A stretch of 26,947 nt of DNA, taken from a virus. Numbering within the stretch: position 1 is the stretch's first letter; each line of letters starts with the position of its first letter. Below, one piece after another: positions 7,025 to 14,003 of this stretch. Where the stretch lies: positions 1 through 26,947 of the IMG/VR virus record IMGVR_UViG_3300017991_000358. One strand, 5' to 3'. Made by a program: the position numbers and the translations under genes. The notes beneath the pieces were generated by a model that did not search any database, had not been told where the DNA came from, and worked only from the letters and a program-made list of their open reading frames with translations.

Positions 7025-9232
7025 ATGAGCGCTTTTATTCGGCGGTTTCGCGATCTGCCCACGTTGGAGCAACTCACCGCGATTGAGCAAATCACGATCA
7101 TTGACCGGACTCCGCAGGTCCCTGTAACGGGCGTTGGGTTCGGGACTCTGCTCCTCGTCGGTGAGTTCGAGGACGGCGCGTTCAATACGCCAACCGAGGT
7201 TCTCGGCGCGAACGACGAGCGGTCGAAGTTCGGCGGGTTCGGATACCAATACGGAGATAGCAAGTATCAAAACCCGTGCGGTCGTCGACACTTAGCGGAG
7301 GATTGGAACGGGAACGGATGGATCAAGGGGCTGAATCTCCGACCCCAGCGCAAGATCATTTGTCGTGTCGACACGAGCGTCGGCGACGTCCGGTTCACGC
7401 TCGCCGCCGCGGTCAGATCGGCCGCCGCGCCCTTCGACCTCACCGCGGCCGATCAGGCAACCGTCACCACCGACACCGGAGCCGGGGCCTCGACGGCGAT
7501 CACTGCGACGGTGGCCACGGCCGCCGGCGCGGGGTTCGCCCCCGGGCCCACGGGGTACACCGGAGGCGAGCAGATCGGGATCACGATCGATGCCCTGCCC
7601 GAGGTCGTCGTCTCATTCCAGGTCGGCGACCAGACGGCCGCCAACGTCGTCTCGCGGATCAATGCCTTTCTCGGGTCAACCCTCGCCGTGGTCAACGCTG
7701 GCGAGATCGACATTTCGTCGATCCAGGCTGGCTCGGGAGCGTCCGTCGTGCTCCGCGACGTCACCGACCCGGGCGGCGGCACCACGCTTGCCGCGATCGG
7801 TCACGTCGCCGGCGCGTCGGCCGGCGCGGGCAACGTCGCCAACGTCAACGCCGTTACGGCTGCCGAAGCAGCGAACCTGATCAACTCCGTTGCGGTCGCC
7901 GGCGTCAACGGGATCGCAGCCGTCGACGCCGCAACACAAGAGGTCGTCGTCTATCGCACGGGCTCCGCGACGGGCACGATCAAGATCGACGACACTGTCG
8001 GCACGATGGCAACCGACATGGGGTTTACGACCGGGACGGTCGTTACCGCGAACGTCGGCGCCGCGTTCGACCTCGCCGCCGGAACGCGTGTTCGAAATGC
8101 CGGCGGTGACGAATGGGTCACAATGCGGTCGATCTCCTGGCCCGAGGGCACGGTCGCCGCGCCCAACGACGGGACGCAAGACGTCGAGGTGCGGCCGGCG
8201 ACCGACGACGGAACGGCCCTCACGGCGCTTGCCGGGACCGTAACAACGCTTGCCGACCTTCCCTCGTCTCGAATGGTCGAGGTCACAAACCCGTCGAACC
8301 TGTCGGCCGCGCTCACCGAAGCGCAGATTGACGCCGCCTATGCTGCCGCGTTCACCGCGACCGAGGACCCGACGAAGGTCTCGAGGGCCACGACGGTCAT
8401 GATCTCGGCGCGGCGCTCCGCTCAGGTTATCGTTTCCGGGCGACAGAGCGCGCTCGACGCGAGCGCCGAGGGGTGCCAGGGGCGCGTTTTCGTTTCCCGC
8501 GCTCCCATCGGCTACAGCTCCGCGCAAGCGATCGCAGACGTCGCCAGCTACCGCCGCGATCGGGTCGTTTACACCTGGCCAGGATGGACCATGTACGTTG
8601 CCGAGATCGCCACACTCGGCGCCGCCGGCGGGACGGGGTTCAACGCGTCGGGCATCATCTCGATCGGTGGTGACGGGCCGCTCGCGGATCTCATGTGCGC
8701 CTTGCCGCCGGAGGAGAACGTCGGGCAGGTCACGGGCCGCCCCGATCTGTATCTCGCCGACATCGAGGCGACCGGGGAGACCATGGGGCGCACGCTTTAC
8801 ACGGCGCTCAAGACCGCTGGGATCTGCGCTCCTCGGGTCGACGATGACGGCAACTTCGTTTATCAGAGCGAGGTCACGACGTCGTCGATCGAAGGACGAA
8901 AGACGATCAAGCGCCGGCGCATGGCCGATTACATCCAAGACTCGTTCGCGAAGCTCGCGATCCCGTTCACGAAGAAGCTCGCGACCGACGCCCGGCGCTC
9001 CGGCATGGACGCCGCGGGGACCGAGTTTCTCGAGGGGCTCCTGTCGCGCAACGCTCCCGACGCGCAGCGGATCGCCGATTACTCGTTCGGCGAAGTCACC
9101 AACGAATATGACGGGTACGAGGCGCGCGGGGTCTTCGTTTGGGCGTCCGCCGTCCGGTTGCTCTCCAGCATGGATACGATCGTCTTCGATACCGAGATCG
9201 GCGAGGGCGTCACGATTACCGAGGCCGAATAG
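7025..9232 (+). CDS. Tail sheath protein
   Basis: This 735-residue protein forms the contractile sheath around the tail tube. Typical sheath features are visible: an N-terminal FGTLLLVGEFEDGAFNTPTE segment (about 39-58), FGGFGYQYG, and a C-terminal domain with YIQDSFAKLAIPFTKKLATD that would interlock subunits. Residues about 130-345 are an unusual insertion of alanine- and glycine-rich beta units. Two hook-IN-like copies can be seen there (about 179-264 and 272-337), related to the domain in the protein at 135-866. In an assembled sheath such insertions would lie on the outer surface. A strong Shine-Dalgarno (AGGGAGGA, 7010-7017) precedes the ATG, and the tube gene follows 21 bases later. 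Confidence 0.92.
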   Translation: MSAFIRRFRDLPTLEQLTAIEQITIIDRTPQVPVTGVGFGTLLLVGEFEDGAFNTPTEVLGANDERSKFGGFGYQYGDSKYQNPCGRRHLAEDWNGNGWIKGLNLRPQRKIICRVDTSVGDVRFTLAAAVRSAAAPFDLTAADQATVTTDTGAGASTAITATVATAAGAGFAPGPTGYTGGEQIGITIDALPEVVVSFQVGDQTAANVVSRINAFLGSTLAVVNAGEIDISSIQAGSGASVVLRDVTDPGGGTTLAAIGHVAGASAGAGNVANVNAVTAAEAANLINSVAVAGVNGIAAVDAATQEVVVYRTGSATGTIKIDDTVGTMATDMGFTTGTVVTANVGAAFDLAAGTRVRNAGGDEWVTMRSISWPEGTVAAPNDGTQDVEVRPATDDGTALTALAGTVTTLADLPSSRMVEVTNPSNLSAALTEAQIDAAYAAAFTATEDPTKVSRATTVMISARRSAQVIVSGRQSALDASAEGCQGRVFVSRAPIGYSSAQAIADVASYRRDRVVYTWPGWTMYVAEIATLGAAGGTGFNASGIISIGGDGPLADLMCALPPEENVGQVTGRPDLYLADIEATGETMGRTLYTALKTAGICAPRVDDDGNFVYQSEVTTSSIEGRKTIKRRRMADYIQDSFAKLAIPFTKKLATDARRSGMDAAGTEFLEGLLSRNAPDAQRIADYSFGEVTNEYDGYEARGVFVWASAVRLLSSMDTIVFDTEIGEGVTITEAE

Positions 9233-9253
9233 GTCAGAAAAGAGAGGTAGGCA

Positions 9254-9694
9254 ATGCCTGACAGGCTCAAAGGGCAAGAGGTCGACGTCAACGTCTTTTC
9301 GGCCACGAACGGGCTTGAAACGTCGTTTCAGAACGTGGGGTCGATCGAATTCCAGTTCGACCGGGAGATCCTCTCGGAAGGGTATCTTGGGCAGACGACC
9401 GAGCAGAAGGACGACATCCACACCGGCGTTTCGGGCACGCTCACGATCAACAGTCGAACGGCCGACGTCATGTCCCTGATCCAACGCATCACCGAAGCGT
9501 CGAAAGGCCGCCTCCCCGGGGAGTCGATCCAGATCGTGGCGTCGTATCGGTTCCCGCTCGGCGGGACGCGGCGGGTCGTGATCCCCGATGCGAAGTTCGG
9601 GAACATTCCGATCAACGCGAGCGATCGGAAATCCTACGTCGAATTTCGGTTCGAGTTCGCCGCCGACGACGCAACAATCCTCGCCGCGCCCTGA
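9254..9694 (+). CDS. Tail tube protein
   Basis: This 146-residue protein is the expected partner of the sheath and has the usual length for myophage tubes (about 140-170). The pattern RLKGQEVDVNVFS, GSIEFQFDREILSEGYLGQT, TEQKDDIHTGVSGTLTI and a C-terminal beta-rich stretch ending YVEFRFEFAA is characteristic of tube proteins that stack as hexameric rings. The Shine-Dalgarno is GAGAGG (9242-9247). It is cotranscribed with the sheath. A C-rich 156-base gap with a promoter-like motif follows. Confidence 0.9.
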   Translation: MPDRLKGQEVDVNVFSATNGLETSFQNVGSIEFQFDREILSEGYLGQTTEQKDDIHTGVSGTLTINSRTADVMSLIQRITEASKGRLPGESIQIVASYRFPLGGTRRVVIPDAKFGNIPINASDRKSYVEFRFEFAADDATILAAP

Positions 9695-9733
9695 CCCTCC
9701 CCCCCCATCGTCTCCGCACAATTTTACGCGATA

Positions 9734-9742
9734 GGGTATCCT
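9734..9742 (+). promoter_or_regulatory. -10-like motif GGGTATCCT
   Basis: TATCCT (9737-9742) has the same hexamer as two other motifs here but lacks the TG extension. A start near 9750 would give a leader of about 100 bases before the ATG at 9851. A run of eight C (9699-9706) lies upstream. Confidence 0.4.
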
Positions 9743-9783
9743 CGACGGCGTCCCGTGTCGGCGCCTCCCGGGGTGTCGGTCTC

Positions 9784-9832
9784 CGCTGGTGGTGAGGCGT
9801 CGGCGCGGGGCATTGACCCCCGCACACCAGCG
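9784..9832 (+). promoter_or_regulatory. Structured leader hairpin before the tail chaperone
   Basis: CGCTGGTG (9784-9791) pairs with CACCAGCG (9825-9832). Inside it GCGGGG (9805-9810) pairs with CCCCGC (9818-9823) around a 7-base loop. The Shine-Dalgarno region GGGAGAAAGG (9834-9843) begins just after the outer stem. The hairpin has no following U-run, so it is not an intrinsic terminator; it may modulate translation of the chaperone. Confidence 0.5.
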
Positions 9833-9850
9833 CGGGAGAAAGGCCGATAG

Positions 9851-10414
9851 ATGACGGAAAAGCAGAAGCAGAACAGAAACGCCGAAGAACCCGACGAGAC
9901 GGGGGCGCAGAGCGCCGGAAAGCTCGTCAAGGGGCTAACGTTCGACCCGGGGGCGTTCGACGCGATGGTGGCGCGCACGTCGTCGACGGCGTCGGAAGGG
10001 GGCGAGGCGCGCACGCTTCGCCGGCGCGGGGTCAAGGTCACGGTCTGGCCCGAAATGTGCCGACCGGGAGCATACGACCAACCGATTCAGATCACGCTTC
10101 TCGAGCTGGATTCCGACCAGGAACTCCGAGCGCTCCGAAAGCTCGGTCAGTACGGGCCGGCGCCGTCCGAAGGGAACGAGCTCCCGACCGCCGCCGACGC
10201 GACATCGTCGGGGCAGGCTCTTTCCCTCGTGCTCGGCCGCGCGTCGGTCCATGCCGTCAACGGGCGCGTGCTTGCTCCGCATGAGAAGGATTACCTTTGG
10301 GATTCGCTTTCAATGCCGGGGCGACTCGCCATTGGTGCGGCGTTCCTCGAGCATTGCGCGGGGCTCACCGGGGACGCTTTGGGAAACTCGCTAGCCTCGG
10401 TGGAAATCGAATAA
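9851..10414 (+). CDS. Tail assembly chaperone (gpG-like, unshifted product)
   Basis: This 187-residue product lies between the tube and tape measure genes, the position of the G/GT-type tail assembly chaperones. These bind the tape measure and recruit tube subunits but are absent from the mature tail. The N-terminus is polar and disordered. From about residue 56 it is a compact domain (RRRGVKVTVWPEMCRPGAYD, then ITLLELDSDQELRALRKLG), ending in helices. The Shine-Dalgarno is GGGAGAAAGG, followed by ATG 9851. Near the 3' end, in the right phase, is the slippery heptamer GGGAAAC (10381-10387), which allows a -1 shift into the next frame. Confidence 0.85.
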   Translation: MTEKQKQNRNAEEPDETGAQSAGKLVKGLTFDPGAFDAMVARTSSTASEGGEARTLRRRGVKVTVWPEMCRPGAYDQPIQITLLELDSDQELRALRKLGQYGPAPSEGNELPTAADATSSGQALSLVLGRASVHAVNGRVLAPHEKDYLWDSLSMPGRLAIGAAFLEHCAGLTGDALGNSLASVEIE

Positions 10415-10662
10415 GTGGCTCCCTTCGCCGCCATCCCGAGGTCGCCGTCCAAATTTACGTCGGCATCCTCCTCGCGTTCGAGGGGCCGTGGCGCGAGGGC
10501 GGCGTCGAGGAGATCTGGCGAAGAGTCGCGTTTGCGACGCGATACGGCCACATCGGGCTCGCCGAGGCCCTCACAATGCCCGTGCGCGATCTGGCTCTCT
10601 ACGGTCGCGCTCTCGCCGATCTGATCGAGAGCGAGAACACGCCGTCGCCGGGGGCGGGGTGA
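9851..10662 (+). CDS. Tail assembly chaperone, -1 frameshift fusion (gpGT-like)
   Basis: Predicted product of a programmed -1 ribosomal frameshift at GGGAAAC (10381-10387). The 0-frame reads ttG GGA AAC. After slippage reading continues at CTC 10387 in the -1 frame, giving 179 plus 91 residues (270) and ending at TGA 10660-10662. The T-like part contains PEVAVQIYVGILLAFEGPW, an EEIWRRVAFATRYG helix and LYGRALADLI. This region has no good start of its own; its only upstream ATG (10297) lies inside the G-like gene without a ribosome binding site. Stem bases 10395-10403 and 10431-10441 lie 7 bases after the heptamer. The layout matches lambda G/GT and the equivalent genes of many myophages. Confidence 0.85.
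10381..10441 (+). promoter_or_regulatory. Programmed -1 frameshift site: slippery heptamer and downstream stem
   Basis: GGGAAAC at 10381-10387 fits X XXY YYZ with the reading phase G GGA AAC. CCTCGG (10395-10400) plus TGG (10401-10403) can pair with CCA (10431-10433) plus CCGAGG (10436-10441), giving nine pairs with a two-base bulge. The spacer is 7 bases, within the usual 5-9. The 0-frame stop is at 10412-10414, inside the loop. Confidence 0.85.
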
Positions 10663-10668
10663 TACTCT
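10660..10668 (+). promoter_or_regulatory. Extended -10 motif TGATACTCT overlapping a stop codon
   Basis: TACTCT (10663-10668) with TGA in front; that TGA is the stop codon of the frameshift product. The motif ends 6 bases before the ATG at 10675. No Shine-Dalgarno is present. Confidence 0.55.
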
Positions 10669-10674
10669 GACCCC

Positions 10675-12894
10675 ATGGCCGACGAATCATACAAGGTCGA
10701 AGCCGAACTCGAGTTGCGAAACGCGCGGGGCGTCGCCGCCGACCTCACGAAGGCGGCCGACGCGTTCGAGCGGTTCGGCGATCAGAACCGAAACGCAAAT
10801 CGAGCACTTTCCGAGGCCGCGAGGGCGACACGGCGCGCGGAGCGCGCAACTGAAGAGTACAGGCGGCAACTCGCCCGCGTCGGGCAGGTCGCCGGGGCCG
10901 CCTATCGCCGGATCGGCGGAACCTTCTCGCGCCTCGGGACGGCGGCGCGCATGTCGAGGGCGTCGACGGGGCATACCGTTCGGAACCTCGTTGCTCTCGG
11001 CGCAACCTACATGGGGATCAACGCCGTCGCCGGCGCGTTCGAGCGACTCGTCGGCGCCACGACGGCGGCAAACTCGAGCGTGGAAAACACGATCCTCTCC
11101 GTTGCGAGTCTGTACACCGAGATCGAGCGTGTTTCGTTCGCCGACGCACAACGCGAAGCGGCGGGCCTGTATCGCCAGCTCGAGCAACTCGCTATTTCGA
11201 GCCCAGGGACGACGGCGAACCTCTCCGATATGTTCACGATGGCATACGGCCCGATGCGGAGGGCGGGCGTCGAACTGAACCGCCTCACGACCTTTTCTCG
11301 CGACGCTGTCGCCGTGGCGTCGGCGCTGCGGATCGATGCTCCGCAGGTTGCCAGAGACATTTCGATGCTCATGACCGGCGTGGCAGGCACCGACGTTCGC
11401 ACGTTTCGCACGCTCCGATCCATGGGGATGATCACCGAATCGACGGAGGAGTGGAACGAGATGGCGCAACGTGCGCCAGCCGAGGCCGCCCGCCGCTTGA
11501 TGGATATCTTCGACCGACTCGGTCGACAGAGCGCCGAAGCGTTCGGCCGCACATGGTCGGGCGTGACGTCGGCGTTCTCCGACATCACCCAATATTTCAT
11601 GAGGGCGATTTCGTCCCCGGCGTTTCGCGTGCTCCGCGACAACCTCCGACGGCTCAACGACACGTTGATCAAGTTTCGCCCGGGGATCGAGAAGGTGCTA
11701 ACGGCCGTAGGCGGCGGTATCGCGCGAGTTTTCGCCGGTGTGATCGAACGGATGCGCCGCGCGTTCGTCTGGGTGATCACGAACCTCGACACGATCGGAG
11801 CCCGGATCGATTCCGTCATCGCGACGTTTCGCCGGCTTGCTCCGATGGTGCGATCGATGTTGATCGCCGGCGTGGCGTTGAAGATCGGCGCGGGGGTGCT
11901 CGGTGCGGTGCTAGCCGGGGCCGGAGCGATCATCTCAACGATCGGTGGTGCCGTCTCCGCGTTGCTTCCGCTTCTCGCCGGCGGCGGCGGAGCGGGAATA
12001 CTCGGGATGCTCGGGATCGGTGGCGGGGCGACGGCGGCGGCCGGAGGGGGCGCAGCCGTCGCCGGGGGCGGGGCTCTCGCCGCGATCGGGCTTCCTGCCG
12101 GGGTTGTGGGCATTCTCGCCGTGGCGGCGGCGCTCGAAGTCGCGCTAGGGGCCCTTGTGACGGCAATCGGCGTCGCGGCCGGGACGGTAACGATCATTGT
12201 TTCTGTTTTCGTTGCGCTCCAACGGCAAGGCGACAGGCTCCGCGGATATTTCGAAGGATCGGGGCGGGCACTCGTCGGCGCCGTCAACAATTTCTGGGCG
12301 GCGCTTGTCGGGATTTGGGCGGCGGTTTCCCCATGGCTCGAGACGCTCGGTTTCATCATCGTGGGCGTCGTCGTTTCGGGATTCCGAATTCTCGCCGATG
12401 TGCTTCTGTTTCTGTCGAAGGTCGCCCGCGTTGTGTCGGTGGTGATCATGTTGGTCGGGCGCGCGCTCGCGCCGATGGCCCGGGTTATCCGTGAGGTGTT
12501 TCACGACCTGTTCACCCAACTTCGGCTTTTCTCGGCCGTGCTCGCTCGGTTCATTCGATGGTTGCCGGGCGCGACCGGCATGGTGATTCCGTCCGTGTCG
12601 CTCCCGCAAGGGCAGGGGGGCGGCGTCAGTGACGGGATCGATCGTTGGTTTGCCGACTTCATGTCGGCGCTTCGGGGGAGCAATCAACCGACGACCGAGG
12701 GCGGCGGCGGCACGGGGACCGCGCCGGAGGCCCGCCCATCCGTCAACGTCGATATGCGCGGCGCTCGAATCGAAGTCAACCAGGAATTCCGCGAAGCCGA
12801 CCCGGATCGCGTCTGGGTGCGCTTCCGTGACGCGCTCGAACGTGAGGCCGTGCAACGGGTCGGGTCGGGCTTCGTCCCGGCCCTAAGTCGCTGA
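10675..12894 (+). CDS. Tape measure protein
   Basis: This 739-residue protein would set tail length and is ejected ahead of the DNA. The N-terminal 90 residues are charged and helical (ELRNARGVAADLTKAADAFE). A middle region (about 100-330) contains the SSVENTILSVASLYTEIERV segment seen in tape measure proteins. Residues about 395-520 are strongly hydrophobic with glycine and alanine repeats and several potential membrane helices, as expected for a protein that enters the host membrane. The C-terminus has PSVNVDMRGARIEVNQEFRE, then DPDRVWVRFRDALE, a common tape measure ending. At about 1.5 angstrom per residue the predicted tail is roughly 110 nm. The gene follows the chaperones and lacks a Shine-Dalgarno. 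Confidence 0.9.
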   Translation: MADESYKVEAELELRNARGVAADLTKAADAFERFGDQNRNANRALSEAARATRRAERATEEYRRQLARVGQVAGAAYRRIGGTFSRLGTAARMSRASTGHTVRNLVALGATYMGINAVAGAFERLVGATTAANSSVENTILSVASLYTEIERVSFADAQREAAGLYRQLEQLAISSPGTTANLSDMFTMAYGPMRRAGVELNRLTTFSRDAVAVASALRIDAPQVARDISMLMTGVAGTDVRTFRTLRSMGMITESTEEWNEMAQRAPAEAARRLMDIFDRLGRQSAEAFGRTWSGVTSAFSDITQYFMRAISSPAFRVLRDNLRRLNDTLIKFRPGIEKVLTAVGGGIARVFAGVIERMRRAFVWVITNLDTIGARIDSVIATFRRLAPMVRSMLIAGVALKIGAGVLGAVLAGAGAIISTIGGAVSALLPLLAGGGGAGILGMLGIGGGATAAAGGGAAVAGGGALAAIGLPAGVVGILAVAAALEVALGALVTAIGVAAGTVTIIVSVFVALQRQGDRLRGYFEGSGRALVGAVNNFWAALVGIWAAVSPWLETLGFIIVGVVVSGFRILADVLLFLSKVARVVSVVIMLVGRALAPMARVIREVFHDLFTQLRLFSAVLARFIRWLPGATGMVIPSVSLPQGQGGGVSDGIDRWFADFMSALRGSNQPTTEGGGGTGTAPEARPSVNVDMRGARIEVNQEFREADPDRVWVRFRDALEREAVQRVGSGFVPALSR

Positions 12895-12901
12895 CGTCGC
12901 G

Positions 12902-12910
12902 TGGTAGACT
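12902..12910 (+). promoter_or_regulatory. Extended -10 motif TGGTAGACT
   Basis: TAGACT (12905-12910) preceded by TGG ends 7 bases before the ATG at 12918. It is identical to the motif at 21259-21267. There is no Shine-Dalgarno in the 23-base gap. Confidence 0.55.
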
Positions 12911-12917
12911 GCTCGGC

Positions 12918-14003
12918 ATGACCGCCGAGGCGCTCACCATCACAGAGTTGACCGGCTCGCAACGCTCGATCGTGCTTCGCGACAGGGTGCTACCGTACCG
13001 CCCTGTCGCGTGGGGCGGGGCTCATGAGCGGGTCAAAACGTGGTACGCGGGCAACCCAGTTGCCACGATTCAAATGCTCGGCCCTCGAGAGCGCGAAACC
13101 GAAATCCGCGGGACGTGGAAAACGCGCTACATCGCCGCCGACGGGGCGCGCATGGTGTCGCTTTGGGGCTTCGACGACCTCGCCGATTCCGACGATGGCA
13201 TCACGGCCGAGATCCTCGTCGCCGCGTTCAAGCGGCTCCGCGTTGCCGGAAATCTGCTCCGGGTGTCATGGGGGCCCGAGGTGCGCCGTGGGGTGCTCGC
13301 GGAATTCACGCCGAACTGGCAACGCCCCGAAGACGTGGAATGGTCGGCCCTCTTCGACTGGACGCAGATCGGCGACGTCGACGCTCCTCGCGCCGCCGAC
13401 GTCTCGCAACCGTCGGTTGATCTCGAGGCAGAAATGGCCGCGCTCGATGACGTGGCGAGTCGATTGCCCCCGATCATCATTCCGAACGTCACGACGGCGT
13501 TGATCGCAGCCGAAGAGGCCGTAAGAATCGCCGCCGTAACCCTGGCGGGGCAGGTCGCCGCCGTCGCCGGCGTCCCCGAAATCGGGTCGGAGCAGTTCCG
13601 AGGAATCGCCGCGACGGTCGACGCGCTCGTGACGGAAGGCGCTGCGTTGCGCGCCCTCGTCGAAGATGGGGGCCTCGAGTTTCTGATTCCGACCGACGGC
13701 GCCGTCGACGTGCTCGGCGTCGGCGCATGGCGCGGGGACCTCTCCGCGGCGGTGCTCGCTCTCCTGGTCGCTGCCATCGCGGCTCGTGAGGGCGTGCGCG
13801 GTCGCCTCGTCGACGATTTCCTCGCGGTCGTGGTGCTCCGCGGCGGTCAGACGCTCCGCACGCTCGCTAGGGACTACTACGGCGACGCCGGCGCATGGAT
13901 ACTGATCGCCGACGCAAACGGCTTCACAATCTCGAATCCTCCGGTTGGAACGATCCTTGTCATTCCGAGGCGGGGCGGCGCGGGCGTCGGGGCGTCGGTG
14001 TGA
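12918..14003 (+). CDS. LysM-domain baseplate/tail protein
   Basis: This 361-residue protein starts the baseplate cluster. The N-terminal 130 residues form a beta-rich tail domain (RDRVLPYRPVAWGGAHERVK, then ATIQMLGPRERETEIRGTW) typical of proteins encoded right after the tape measure. Residues about 155-300 are alanine-rich and helical. The last 55 residues are a LysM-like module: LRTLARDYYGDAGAWILIAD, then ANGF, then PPVGTILVIP. LysM modules bind peptidoglycan-type glycans, and in contractile systems they are found in hub-associated proteins (P2 gpX-like or T4 gp53-like). The start lacks a Shine-Dalgarno and follows a -10-like motif. The stop overlaps the next start (GTGA). Confidence 0.82.
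   Translation: MTAEALTITELTGSQRSIVLRDRVLPYRPVAWGGAHERVKTWYAGNPVATIQMLGPRERETEIRGTWKTRYIAADGARMVSLWGFDDLADSDDGITAEILVAAFKRLRVAGNLLRVSWGPEVRRGVLAEFTPNWQRPEDVEWSALFDWTQIGDVDAPRAADVSQPSVDLEAEMAALDDVASRLPPIIIPNVTTALIAAEEAVRIAAVTLAGQVAAVAGVPEIGSEQFRGIAATVDALVTEGAALRALVEDGGLEFLIPTDGAVDVLGVGAWRGDLSAAVLALLVAAIAAREGVRGRLVDDFLAVVVLRGGQTLRTLARDYYGDAGAWILIADANGFTISNPPVGTILVIPRRGGAGVGASV

Noticed and set aside
7676-9721. Long open frame on the - strand (681 codons) opposite the sheath and tube genes
   Set aside because: It lies opposite genes with clear family motifs, has arginine- and glycine-rich low-information sequence, and is expected from GC-rich codon bias.
9784-9832. Hairpin read as an intrinsic terminator
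   Set aside because: No U-rich tract follows and it lies just before a ribosome binding site. No convincing intrinsic terminator was found anywhere in the window.
10297-10662. Separate gene starting at ATG 10297 in the frame of the chaperone extension
   Set aside because: There is no ribosome binding site, and residues before 10387 overlap the G-like gene; the slippery site explains the frame better.
11007-12449. Open frame on the - strand (480 codons) opposite the tape measure gene
   Set aside because: Low-complexity threonine/alanine/proline sequence mirroring the hydrophobic repeats of the tape measure protein.
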